Assembly: GCA_037355855.1 (NCBI GenBank)
Contig: CM074762.1
Span: 3,100,001 to 3,164,000 of the forward strand
Reading direction: 5' to 3'
Length of the DNA stretch: 64,000 nucleotides
DNA from: Pseudo-nitzschia pungens
Taxonomy: Eukaryota; Bacillariophyta; Bacillariophyceae; Bacillariales; Bacillariaceae
Shown: positions 42,421 through 52,183 of the stretch, piece after piece
Position numbering within the stretch: the stretch's first letter is position 1
Layout: the number at the start of each line of letters is the position of its first letter
Notes under the pieces: generated by a model
Database searches by the model: none
What the model was told of the DNA's origin: nothing
What the model saw: the letters and a program-made list of their open reading frames with translations, nothing else
Translations under genes and position numbers: made by a program

Positions 42421-43515
42421 TGGGATGGGATGGATTGGAATTGGTATTGGTATTGGAATGAAATGAGATGCGATAGAATGAAATGAAATAAAATGGAATG
42501 AAATTGGATGGAATGTGCGTGTTCCGACGGAATGAATTCACGACTCGGAACGGGCGAGAACAACGATGCATGCGACGACGACGATCTCCATCAGGACTTT
42601 CCATCGGAACTTACCAGAAGAAAACCACAGGGCTTTCTACCTAGCCACTGCCTGCCTACCTTTCAAGACACTCTACTACGAAGCTCTTATTGCACACAAC
42701 GCAATCCTATCGTTTTGAGTGCCACCATAATATGAAAGAGAGACTTCATCCGAGCTCAACAGCGAATGAATCGTAGGTTTCATAAAGTATAACAGATGCA
42801 ATAGGTGTACCAAAGTATGTTCTAGCATTACAGTGTATTGACTATTACAAAGAAACCAATTGCATGAACACGCAACAAGCCGTTTCCACACTGTTGCCCG
42901 TAGATCTTTCGAATCGAAAGGACGTAAAACAGCGCGTATTGTCAACATGCAACGATTTTATTCATACAGTTTGATATTATTTTGTAATGCAACCTGATAG
43001 TCGTGCCGCGATCGAAGATATCGTACTGGTGTACTCAGTGCTGCGGCAACCATACTAACAGCATCACTACGGCAGATATCGACTGCGAATAATGTGTCTG
43101 CAATCTATTTTCAATTTTGATTCTTGGTTCGTAGTTTTTTGACGATGGCGCACGACCAAGACATGAAACCCAATCAAAAGTAATGTAACAAAGAAACATA
43201 AGGTTTACCCGGAACCGTACGACTCACAAAATAATAATAATAATATTCCGTTCGTGTTATTCATCATCATGTCGCTCTTGTCGAAAAAGCTGTCGATCCC
43301 ATCGGGTTCAAGAACTGTTGAGTGCACAAAGGCTTCTGGCAGTTCATTACCACAAGCTACTATTACCAAAACACCGCAGATACTCTATCCGGAATACTAA
43401 CTGGTTGCATTTCGTCTCAATTGGCACCAAACCAACACCACAGCAAACCTCGCAACGCCGCGAGTTCAGTTTCATTTTGACTTTTGGCTTTTGAATATCC
43501 CGCCATACAAACGGC
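42421..43515. other. Intergenic
   Basis: Starts with (GGAAT)n-like repeats to 42515. No gene recognised downstream; promoter of the gene at 43516 expected before the ATG. Confidence 0.45.
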
Positions 43516-45024
43516 ATGAACGCAGTGACCGGAGAGCTCAGCGAGCAAAGACGCTTCTTTTTACCGGATAGAAAATTGACGGATTTCCCTGAAAGTCGGG
43601 ATGCGATGTCCCAAGTTCTTGGCAAGCAGCAACGTAAACGCAGTTATTCCTGTCTCACACAAGACACGGACGAGGTGCACTTTCCCCTGAAAAGAGTGAA
43701 CAAAGTGCCCGACACCTCGCCGAAGCAGTGCTTGTTGAATGGTTTGCATTCTCTTCTGAATGAAGACATTCAAATGTTCGGTGATTATCAAACGGTGGAC
43801 CGTCTCTTGCAAGCCCAGTCGGACTTCAAGCAAAAAAAGATTCCGTGTCATGTCGACGTCGCTTATCACCACACTCGCAGTGAAAATCTCAAGACCATCG
43901 AGACCAACGGTCTGCTGTCGCGTTATGAGCGTGCTCGGGACTTGCCGGGTGTCGCTGCCGTCGAAAATGGGATAGTATACGGTGACGGGATCTACTGTTC
44001 GGATTATCCCCTATCGAATTTCGATCCAAAATTTGGAGACACTACTATCATATTAGTTCGAATGAAGGGGAAAGTAGGTAGACACCGTTCGCAAAAAGCA
44101 TTGTGCAATTCTCTAATACCCAGCAGAGATATTTGTGTCCTACAAAGTTGCAATCAATGCTTTCCACTAGTTCACTTTCCGTTTGAATGCGTTACAGGGG
44201 ATTTCCTCGACATTTTGTCGAAATTCCAAGAAAACTTACAAAAACTCCTTGACACTTTATTCAATGGAGGAACATCTACTCCGGTGAAAAGCGACTGGAA
44301 AACACGTTTTAGATGGAGGGACCGAATTCTCAAAGTGAAAATGTGCCGGAGCAAACATTTCTCATCTGATTTTCCCACCAAAAGGACATCGGCCGCACTT
44401 TCGTATTTAGCAGACGAGCACAGAATATCCCCCATAGAACGGTTTGGAATCAACCACAGACCTAGCCTGACGTCAACGATGCTGAAGCAAGGCTGCCAAA
44501 TATGCTCAAAATCACTCTTTCGGGGAGGCAAGGTAGTTCAGATCCAATGCAACGGTCACTGCGTCCATAAAGCGTGTCTCCTATCGAGAATGCCCTCGGG
44601 CAGGATGATCGTGCTACGCGATCCGAGCCCGTGCGCCGGTTTCGAACAGAAGGATGGCATTGACATTGGAACCATTGTCATCTGCTATGATTTCGATTGC
44701 AGTTGCCAGCGAGATTACCATCCAAATCCGGGAGTTTTGGTGGCATCCACCATCCACACGGCATACCTACCCGATACGGTCGAGGGCAGAGACTTGCTCA
44801 AACGGCTACTGTATGCATTTTCTACGGGCTGTACCTTCCAGGTGGGAACGAGCCCGATCACCGGTCAGCCAAACTCGATCGTGTGGGCCTCGATCCCCCA
44901 CAAAACCAATAGACAAAAAGCAGGTCCGAATGGCTATCCCGATCCATGCTATTTCAACGAATGCAATAGGGCGCTCGATCGATTGGCAGTTCCACCTGCC
45001 GAATCCCTCGCATGCCCGATCTAG
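43516..45024 (+). CDS. PARP-like / RING / Deltex C-terminal (DTC) fusion E3 ligase
   Basis: 502 residues in one exon. Residues about 113-240 are an ADP-ribosyltransferase (PARP-like) domain. AYHHTRSENLKTIETNGLLS supplies the NAD-binding His, VYGDGIYCSDYPLSNF the Tyr, and DICVLQSCNQCFPLVHFPF matches the final strand. The third triad residue is not Glu, as in mono-ADP-ribosylating or inactive PARPs. Residues about 326-360 are a degenerate RING (CQICSKSLFRGGKVVQIQCN, GHCVHKACL). Residues about 380-495 are the Deltex C-terminal domain: HPNPG, TAYLPDTVEGRDLLKRLLYA, FQVGTSPITGQPNSIVWASI, PHKT and GYPDPCYFNECN. Deltex RING-DTC proteins ubiquitylate substrates, bind ADP-ribose or NAD and can modify ubiquitin itself. 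Finding the ART in the same chain is unusual. There is no signal peptide, so it is probably nuclear or cytosolic. Confidence 0.93.
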   Translation: MNAVTGELSEQRRFFLPDRKLTDFPESRDAMSQVLGKQQRKRSYSCLTQDTDEVHFPLKRVNKVPDTSPKQCLLNGLHSLLNEDIQMFGDYQTVDRLLQAQSDFKQKKIPCHVDVAYHHTRSENLKTIETNGLLSRYERARDLPGVAAVENGIVYGDGIYCSDYPLSNFDPKFGDTTIILVRMKGKVGRHRSQKALCNSLIPSRDICVLQSCNQCFPLVHFPFECVTGDFLDILSKFQENLQKLLDTLFNGGTSTPVKSDWKTRFRWRDRILKVKMCRSKHFSSDFPTKRTSAALSYLADEHRISPIERFGINHRPSLTSTMLKQGCQICSKSLFRGGKVVQIQCNGHCVHKACLLSRMPSGRMIVLRDPSPCAGFEQKDGIDIGTIVICYDFDCSCQRDYHPNPGVLVASTIHTAYLPDTVEGRDLLKRLLYAFSTGCTFQVGTSPITGQPNSIVWASIPHKTNRQKAGPNGYPDPCYFNECNRALDRLAVPPAESLACPI

Positions 45025-45347
45025 AGACCGCGGGAATGGGGGGAACGCTATAAGATCTCACGTTCGACATAGATCTTGCACAGTACAACAGCATTCCATC
45101 GAATGCATCATAGATTCGCTTCAAGTAAAGCCTTATAGAACGGTTGCCTTGCTCATTCTCTCTCGCCATTTCTTCCTCTGTTCCTTCAATCCTCGAAAGC
45201 GTTGGACGATTCGTGGTTCCACAATCCCGGATCGAAACCGACCGCTCGACCCAATCGGTTCTTCATCGAGACAGCGGCAACGACCGTGTCTTTGTCTGTG
45301 TCTCTGCATGCGTCTATGCATGCGTCTCTGCATGGCTATGCGTGTGT
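45025..45347. other. Short intergenic between convergent genes
   Basis: 3' flanks only; (TGCATGCGTCTC)n-like repeat near 45305-45340. Confidence 0.5.
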
Positions 45348-46904
45348 CTATGTGTGCGCGTGTTTCGGACCGCACCCGGCCGCCAGAAAGGACGCCGCCA
45401 CAATGAGCGAGCCCCCCACCGCTTCGTGAAAGGACGGGCATTCCCCCAGGATCCAGAATCCCAGGAGTGCCGCAAAGACCGGCTCGAGCGACAGCAGGAC
45501 GTTGGTTTCGGCGGCCGGAACCAGGGCCTGGGCCTTTTGCTGGCAGACGTCGGCGATCGTGCACGGCCCGAGGGCCGTGTAAAAGAGTATCCCCCAGGCA
45601 ACGGGATCCTCCCTCCACCCCCTCCACAGCACCAGGGCAGCACCGTCGGTGTCACTCTCACTGCTGGTGCTTGTAGTCGTAGTTGTGGTTGGCTCGCGAT
45701 TGTGCCAGACCAGGGACACCAGCATCCAGATCGTGTAGAGGATTGCCAGGATCGTGTTCTTGACGAACTGGGTCGTCGTTTCGTCGAAGGAATCCCCCCT
45801 GGCGCTCAACCGGCAAATGTACATGCTCCAGCAAATGGCCGCCAGCAAGCAGCAGGCGTCGCCCCAGGCCGGGGAGAGCGACGCGGAAGACTGCGACACA
45901 GATGACGACGACGACGACGACGACGACGCGGCATCTCCGTTTGCGGTTTTACCACCAGAGTCGGAATCGGCGTCGGATTGGCCGCCCATGGAAAGAATCC
46001 ACGTTCCCACCAGTGCCAGGGCACAGGCCACCCAGACCACGGCCGTTGTGCGGCGACGATTCGGAGGCGGTGTCGGTTGCGCATGCGTTTGCATGTGCGT
46101 TTGCATACGCGGTGACGACACGACCGACGAGAGCAGGGGTGTCCACACCACGCTCGTAGCGACCAAAAACGAGGCCCTCGCACCTTCTGTCACGAGGAGG
46201 CTGGTGTTGATGAGGGCCTGTGTGCCGAAATTCCACAGGGCCAGTTCCAGGGCAAACCATCCCAGCGCCGCTGATCGGCTCGGAATTCGTTTTGATCTGG
46301 AAGGAAGAATATCGCTGCTGCTGCTGCTGCTGCCATTGCCACTGCCATTGTTGCTATTACTCCCACTGCCGCCACCGTTGCTGCCATGCGTTGTTGCCAC
46401 AACAACGCCCCGTTGTCGTCGTCGTCGTCGCCGTTGTTCCCACCACAGCAGCGGGCAAAAGCCGAGGACGGAAAACCATCCCTGAATGGTCGACGAAACG
46501 CTCGGTGTCGGCGGATCGGGACGGGCAAAGACCATCCGCATGCTCACGTTGAGAGATCCGTAGATGACTGCCAGAACGACGAGGACCAATCGACCCCACA
46601 GCCAGGAGCGAGAGCGAGAGGACGGTGAGAGCGGCGGAGAAGTGCCAATCTTGGTGCTTGCGGTTCGTTGCAGGAAGGCCGCGTCTGCGGTTTCGTCGGT
46701 GCTGGAATTGTTCGTGTTCCTGTCTTTGATTTCGAGAGGGTGACGGAATGGATCTTCGGCATCGCATTCGTCGACTCCATCGTCGTTTTGGCGACAACCG
46801 TATCCGCTGTGGATCGAAACAAAGGGAAGGGAATCAACCAGTGTCGATGACGACGATGGATGAGGCACATACGAATCGAGACCGTACAGCAGTTTTCTCG
46901 CCAT
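45348..46904 (-). CDS. EamA/DMT-superfamily transporter
   Basis: 518 residues from the ATG at 46904 (the frame upstream has only TTG). A 110-residue polar N-terminus precedes about ten hydrophobic helices: WGRLVLVVLAVIYGSLNVSM, ALGWFALELALWNFGTQALI, ASFLVATSVVWTPLLSSVV, TTAVVWVACALALVGTWILS, WGDACCLLAAICWSMYICRL, VKNTILAILYTIWMLVSLVW and ILFYTALGPCTIADVCQQKA. The end, ETNVLLSLEPVFAALLGFWILGECP, is the classic second EamA repeat with LEPVFA. Serine, Asn/Gly and poly-Arg linkers expand the loops. Family members export or exchange nucleotide sugars, phosphates, drugs and amino acids; the substrate cannot be told here. The N-terminus shows no plastid signal. Confidence 0.9.
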   Translation of the reverse strand: MARKLLYGLDSYVPHPSSSSTLVDSLPFVSIHSGYGCRQNDDGVDECDAEDPFRHPLEIKDRNTNNSSTDETADAAFLQRTASTKIGTSPPLSPSSRSRSWLWGRLVLVVLAVIYGSLNVSMRMVFARPDPPTPSVSSTIQGWFSVLGFCPLLWWEQRRRRRRQRGVVVATTHGSNGGGSGSNSNNGSGNGSSSSSSDILPSRSKRIPSRSAALGWFALELALWNFGTQALINTSLLVTEGARASFLVATSVVWTPLLSSVVSSPRMQTHMQTHAQPTPPPNRRRTTAVVWVACALALVGTWILSMGGQSDADSDSGGKTANGDAASSSSSSSSSVSQSSASLSPAWGDACCLLAAICWSMYICRLSARGDSFDETTTQFVKNTILAILYTIWMLVSLVWHNREPTTTTTTSTSSESDTDGAALVLWRGWREDPVAWGILFYTALGPCTIADVCQQKAQALVPAAETNVLLSLEPVFAALLGFWILGECPSFHEAVGGSLIVAASFLAAGCGPKHAHT

Positions 46905-47332
46905 CGTTTGGGCGGGTGATGTTTCACCCTCGTTTCGATAAAAAGGATTTGTCCGTGCGTTGTGCAATGGGTGTTGGATGATTAGTAAGGATTCAGGATA
47001 CAGTCAGTAAGGCTTATCTCGGTGTCGACTGTAGCTGCGGTAACCTTATTTGTTGTCAGTAATTTTACCGGAATGTACGTAAGGTTTTTACCGTGATGTA
47101 GCTGCCTGTCCTTTTCGAGAATAGAAGTCGGCATCATTGGAGCATCGTTGCGGTCACGGAAGAAGTTAGGGAACGAACGAGTCGAGTCGTCATCAAAATT
47201 AATCTCACTCTCAAAAAAATCATTAAGATTAAGACTTACTTCTACTTCGTAAGGTTTACTTCGTAGTACAGTACTTTGTACGAAGCAACTTACAGGTAAG
47301 ATCTTTTCTTACCATGAGATTTACTTTGTACG
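46905..47332. other. Intergenic upstream of the transporter
   Basis: Promoter side of the minus-strand transporter. Dense in GTAAGGTTT/TACTTCGTA words at 47235-47330. No gene. Confidence 0.5.
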
Positions 47333-47997
47333 GTACCCGTGAAAAACTATAATGAATCACGTTTACCATAATGAATCACGTTGAGTGACAGCATCTTTGC
47401 TTTTTGGAATATCTCCTTGCATACACCACCTCTGTTCAAAGTAAAGACATCGTCTGTTAGCTAACACTCTACTCTACAATGCTCTATATTCACTTTTAAA
47501 CAACATTGCTTATTCTTCCCTTAGTAAGCTCTCGAATACAGAAATTGGGCCGAAAATTATGTGTTTTCGAGTGACAGCATCGAGCCGGCATAGTTTTTCG
47601 GCTTGCGCGCATAGCAAAAAACAGAACTCATTTTTTTCGTTTCGTTTCGAATTCAGTTTTTTTTCGTTCAACATGCTGTCACTCGGCGTGTAGAAAATGT
47701 AGATGCTGTCACTCGATCGTATGGTCCCGTGTAGAAAATGTACCAGTGTCTACATTTACCATGATGGATCAATTTTTGGCCATTTTTTGAAAAAACCACT
47801 AACTACAGGGGGCCAAAGCTATGGATGTAAGTCACTGATTTCAACAGGAGTTGTTGCAAACAGTCGGTTTATAGTGTTTACGAATAGGTTGTAACTTTCG
47901 TTGAGGAGGTTTCCGTTACTGGGAGGAGGTATTTGGTCAGATAGTGAGGCAACAATCTGTCACTCCGACGTGATTCATTTTAGTTTTTCACGGGTAC
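47333..47997. mobile_element. 665-bp deletion relative of the 4.2-kb TIR element
   Basis: Has the same 30-bp ends (GTACCCGTGAAAAACTATAA at 47333; complement ending 47997). It also has the same 280-bp left end (to GCTTGCGCGCATAG, about 47612) and 296-bp right end (from about 47702), at high identity. Instead of satellite, a 90-bp T-rich stretch joins the two ends. The flanking GTAC is present on both sides. The next repeat begins about 12 bp to the right, so the element sits against or within it. Confidence 0.88.
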
Positions 47998-48008
47998 AGA
48001 AGTTTTTT

Positions 48009-48499
48009 AAATCGGGAGCGGAGATTTTTCGTGTCCTAAATAAATACGAAGTAAGGCTTACTTCATGCACGTAAGATTATAAGGCTAAGTTACCTTATTT
48101 CATACGAAAATACAGTAATTGCGAAGTACGAAGTAATAACTTGTAAGTCTTACTTCATACGAAGTACCAGTATTCAATCCAGTACTACTTCGTACTACGT
48201 ATTCAAAAATATTGATACGTACAGTACGTACGTATTTTAAGAAATAAAATAACCTTTGTTGTTTCCGTCATTTCGAGGTACCGGTACTTACGGGTATGGG
48301 GCATGATCCGTGGAGAAGAATGGAAGATTCTAAATTCATGCTCAATTCACCAACAAATACTACGGAATTCCTATCAGCTGTCCCCCGGTTTCCGAAGAAA
48401 TTAGTAGTTGAGGATGTAGAACCGGGGGACAGCTGATAGGAACTTTGTAGTAATAAACGAATGACTTCAGTCTGACACTTCCGAACAGTGATAAAGAAT
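48009..48499. repeat. Dispersed repeat, copy A (interrupted by a MITE)
   Basis: Begins GGGAGCGGAGATTTTTCGTG and ends around CTGACACTTCCG...GTGATAAAGAA. The same order of blocks occurs at 51360-51708, with many differences in the AT-rich middle. The MITE at 48358-48452 splits this copy. Confidence 0.8.
48358..48452. mobile_element. CAGCTG-type MITE, copy 4 (95 bp), inserted in a dispersed repeat
   Basis: TACTACGGAATTCCTATCAG at the left, complement of TACTACAAAGTTCCTATCAG at the right. The related repeat at 51360-51708 lacks it: CAATTCACC(A/G)AC is followed there directly by GAATAAATGAATGAC, giving a natural empty site. Confidence 0.92.
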
Positions 48500-48976
48500 A
48501 CTTCTGTATCTTCTTTGCTGGTTAGCATACCTTTTGTGCAAATCTTTTCTACCTAAACTGCTACGTCTTGTATGGTACTGAAAGAATATGCCATCGATAT
48601 TGCATACGGTACGAATGGCATATTTTTCCTCCTCAATAGGATTCTGTCTTTACCTCTCAACTCAAACGGGCACTTCGACAGATTCTTCTTTTTTAAAAAA
48701 AAGGAAAAAAAAACATCTCGATGGAATCAAAAATTGTCTCTCGGAGTTGCGCAGAATCTCTCTCGTTGAACGGATTACGGTTTCGTTTCATTGGCGCTCC
48801 AATGACTTTCTGTTGTCCGGAAAGCATTGTCAGAGTGATAGTCGGCTATGCTGTCGCAAAACATCGCCCGTTAATAGATAATTTTTGATGAATCTCTTCC
48901 AAAAGTGCTAGTAATATCCGCGATGACGTAAATATATTCTTTGGCTACACAGAGAGGGATCGCTTTCACAACATGC
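48500..48976. other. Intergenic
   Basis: A poly-T/poly-A patch at 48690-48712. No gene. Confidence 0.4.
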
Positions 48977-49071
48977 AACTACAAAATTCCTATCAGCTGT
49001 CCCCCTGTTCTACATCCCAAAGCACTGAATTCTACGGAAACCGGGGGACAGCTGATGGGAATTCCGTAGTA
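48977..49071. mobile_element. CAGCTG-type MITE, copy 5 (95 bp)
   Basis: Same termini, with the left edge AACTAC instead of TACTAC; the right edge keeps GTAGTA. It lies about 100 bp upstream of the start codon at 49172 and so may sit in that gene's promoter. Confidence 0.9.
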
Positions 49072-49171
49072 CAGTAATGTTTTACGAGAAGCTGGTGTCC
49101 TCGCGAAACGAATTCTTCCCAGCATAAAATATCTTTCCACAAGGATCAATCAAACAATAAGATAATTGGCC

Positions 49172-50530
49172 ATGAAGTCCATCCAGCATCTGTTTCTGAT
49201 TTCGTTTGGCCTGTTCTCCTGCGTCTGCGATTTGGCGATGTCCCGAGAGCGGAGGGAGAAACTGACCGGAGATGAGGAGGTAGAATATTTTGTGGTCGAC
49301 AAGCATGCGATCCGACATGAACGCCGCTTAAACGAAATTGATGCCGATGACGATGGCTACATCACCTTACAAGATATTATGACTTATTTTGATGGAAAGG
49401 AGTGTGTCTCCTCGTTTTCGTGGTATTCGAATGGTTTTAAGAAATACGATCAATGCACCACTGATGGTGAGGCATCTGGGTACAAATGGTGTTCCATTGA
49501 AACTGACGAATCTGGCCTTCATAAAGAAGGGTTTCGGAAGTATTGCAAGGAAGAAGACACTCGTGCCGCCTGGAACAATGCACTTGCGAGCCTCGACACG
49601 GACAACGATGGGAGGCTCAGCCTCGATGAAACAATTGATTTTTCGCTCGAACTTTGCGATAACGCTGTTGCAAGCGTTCTCAATAATAAATGCCGCCCAG
49701 GTCTTATGTCATCCCAACCAGCATTTCCCAATTTGTGGTTTAAAAAAGACGATAAGTGCATGCATGTATACACAAACCCTCGAAGCTTCGACGAGACCAA
49801 CAGAAGAGACAGTTATGTTAAACAAGTTAGACCTTGTGGTTACTATCAAAATGCTTACAAGGATTCTGGATGTGTACACGAATGGTCGTACACTATTCTT
49901 GAACCGAATGTGGACTATCCAGGAGTAGGGAAAGATGGCGATGTGGAGTTGGATGCGCTTTACCTTACGAGGTTTGATGTTGGACGTCATGCGAAACAAC
50001 CTTGGAGTTCGAACAGAAACATTAACGTTACCGCAATTAATTTCGGTGATGGACCGATTGATCCAGCTCCTCCGGAAACGATCATGGCAGCTGGCATGAC
50101 AATAACATCTGAGACTTGCCTTGAAATGTTTACAATTGGTGGTGATGACTTTGGTCCTATATATGGAGACAGCTACGATTGCATGGGACACTGTGGAAAA
50201 GGATGCATGGCATGGGGGAATGCTAAGGACTGCATGAAACATGATCTTTGCAGTTACTACAAAGCTCTGATACAAGGCTCGAATGTGCTAGGATACGCGG
50301 CAGATGTCGATTGTGGAGACGAGGCTGCTCAAGCTGTGATCAATTGTTGGCAAAAAAGGCAAGTAAGGCCTGACTATCAGATCGTTTGCGGAGATCCGGA
50401 CACTAATAGTCAACAGTATACTGAAATCAACCCAGCTGCAAGGTACCTTGGAAGACAGGCATGTCTTAATAGGACTGGTTGGGATCGTAATCAAGGAATG
50501 CCCCGTCCCTGGAACTTTCCGGAGGATTAG
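49172..50530 (+). CDS. Secreted EF-hand / fibronectin-II-like / PLA2-like protein
   Basis: 452 residues from the ATG at 49172, with a signal peptide (SIQHLFLISFGLFSCVCDLA). Two full EF-hand loops, DADDDGYITLQD (57-68) and DTDNDGRLSLDE (142-153), bind calcium. Between them a Cys-rich segment (78-125: CVSSFSWYSNGFKKYDQC, GYKWCS, FRKYC) has the spacing of a fibronectin type II module. The C-terminal domain (about 310-450) contains YDCMGHCGKGCMAW and KDCMKHDLCSYYKAL, the Cys-His-Asp-x-Cys pattern of secreted phospholipase A2-like folds, with later cysteines (VDCGDEAAQAVINCW, IVCGD, ACLNRTG). Inference: an extracellular, calcium-dependent lipid-binding or lipid-cleaving protein. The classical PLA2 calcium loop is only partly matched (GHCGKGC). 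A single exon. Confidence 0.88.
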   Translation: MKSIQHLFLISFGLFSCVCDLAMSRERREKLTGDEEVEYFVVDKHAIRHERRLNEIDADDDGYITLQDIMTYFDGKECVSSFSWYSNGFKKYDQCTTDGEASGYKWCSIETDESGLHKEGFRKYCKEEDTRAAWNNALASLDTDNDGRLSLDETIDFSLELCDNAVASVLNNKCRPGLMSSQPAFPNLWFKKDDKCMHVYTNPRSFDETNRRDSYVKQVRPCGYYQNAYKDSGCVHEWSYTILEPNVDYPGVGKDGDVELDALYLTRFDVGRHAKQPWSSNRNINVTAINFGDGPIDPAPPETIMAAGMTITSETCLEMFTIGGDDFGPIYGDSYDCMGHCGKGCMAWGNAKDCMKHDLCSYYKALIQGSNVLGYAADVDCGDEAAQAVINCWQKRQVRPDYQIVCGDPDTNSQQYTEINPAARYLGRQACLNRTGWDRNQGMPRPWNFPED

Positions 50531-52183
50531 AAAGAGAAAAGGAAAAGCATCTCCCCCTCATGTTAAATTGTAACCAAAATCGGTTGCGTTTGACAAACCC
50601 TTAACCCTACATACATTACATACGAACATTCGCACACTGCGCGAAAAGAAAACAAACACTTGTAATTTTCTACTGGGTTCACAGCACAAGAAAACACAAA
50701 CAGCAGCAGCAGCAGCAGCAGCAGCAAACATCCAGTAGAATTAACACGACAGCAACGTCGATTTCCCGACAAGGTTGTTGTCCTCACATCTTTAGTTTAA
50801 CTCCGATTTATATACCTTGATACTTACATCCTGCTCCCCTGAGCAGCTCCCTGTCGAACTACAAGCCTAAGATCTAACTGACTGAGCCTACAAGTGGTAG
50901 TTAGAATAGTAGATCTGGTTGATCCATCGATCGGTCGTAGTGGTGAATCTGTATATCTCCAAGCTTGCCTTAGGACCTACTTCTATCAGCTTAAACCCCG
51001 TTTCAGCTTCATTTTAACACCTCGTATTAACTGTCGTTAATTAATTTTGTTTATGGCGCAATTGATGGTATTCTCCAAGCGCCGTCATGTCTGATGCTTT
51101 TTGTAAATAGATCAATTCTCGTCCGGAGGAGACTAAAGCCCTGCTACATGCAATCGCATATGCGATCACACTTTCTCTCCAGCAGCTTTGTTAGCCCGCC
51201 AACCTATGTCTAATAGTTAGTATATCTATACATAGGACCGCAGGTCCCATAGCTCCTAGGTGGGTTGGTCAACGAGCAACACGACACCTCAGACCGGTAA
51301 GGTTAGTTGCTGGCCAGACGAGACGGCGCCCGGGAATTGGGCATAGCAGATTCTTTTTAAAAATCAGGAGCGGAGATTTTTCGTGTCCACACTAATTAAA
51401 CCTTACTTCATGCACGTAAGATTAAGGTTAACTTACCTTACTCATACTACGTACTTCATACGAAGTACCGTAGTAAAAAAATATTACAGTAAGGTTATTC
51501 AATAACTGCAACGTATTCAAAAATACGAGTACAAGTACGAGAACAACAAAAATAGCCCTTGCATACCCCGTAGGGTTGTTTCCGTCATTTCTACGTACTT
51601 ATGGGGCATGATCATTGGAGTAGAATACGAAGACGCTAACTTTATGCCCAATTCACCGACGAATAAATGAATGACTTCAGTCTGACACTTCCGATCAGTG
51701 ATAAAGAAGAAGTACCGGTAGTAATCATTTTTTCGAACTTCTGATGTCACAGAAAAAATGCTTGTACTTGTAGTTGTTCCTTTCTCAAAATCGTGATGGT
51801 ATGTTACTTCAATGACACGATTAATATCACTATTTTGTTCTGTAGGGCGAGTAACACGAGAAGCCTGTTCTTGTACGGTGCGGTGCAGCGCTTCATACTG
51901 TCACCGTAGGAGAGAATTCCGATATTCAATATACCATATATCTTCTGCGGCCGTTGAATGCATCCACGTGTGAATGGATCAATTCTCGTCCGGAGGAGAG
52001 ACCGATCAATCGATCCATCAATCAATCAATTATCCATCCATCCATCCATCCATCCATCCGCCATTCTACTCGAAAGCGGCGTCCACCAGTATCATCCCTG
52101 CTGGGCGTGAAAGACGCAACAAACCCAAAAGCTTTGCCAGCCACCTACCTTCCATAAACTTCTATTTCCAACCTCAAAACACG
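50531..52183. other. Repeat-rich intergenic region
   Basis: A (CAG)n run at 50701-50725. 50830-51350 is less AT-rich and unassigned. The dispersed repeat copy B lies at 51360-51708. ATCA/ATCC tetranucleotides lie at 52005-52060, just upstream of the DUF4116 gene. No gene recognised. Confidence 0.5.
51360..51708. repeat. Dispersed repeat, copy B (uninterrupted)
   Basis: Related to 48009-48499: both share AGGAGCGGAGATTTTTCGTG-like starts, ACTTCATGCACGTAAGATTA, GTTTCCGTCATTTC, GGGGCATGATC and GAATGACTTCAGTCTGACAC. It lacks the MITE present in copy A. Confidence 0.8.

Noticed and set aside
45144..45905. 253-codon plus-strand frame
   Set aside because: Antisense of the EamA transporter.
50912..50926. 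TGGTTGATCC, like the start of 18S rRNA
   Set aside because: Only ten bases match; no further rRNA sequence follows.
51328..51345. GGCGCCCGG, like a retroelement primer-binding site
   Set aside because: No TGG start, no LTR pair and no pol-like frame nearby.
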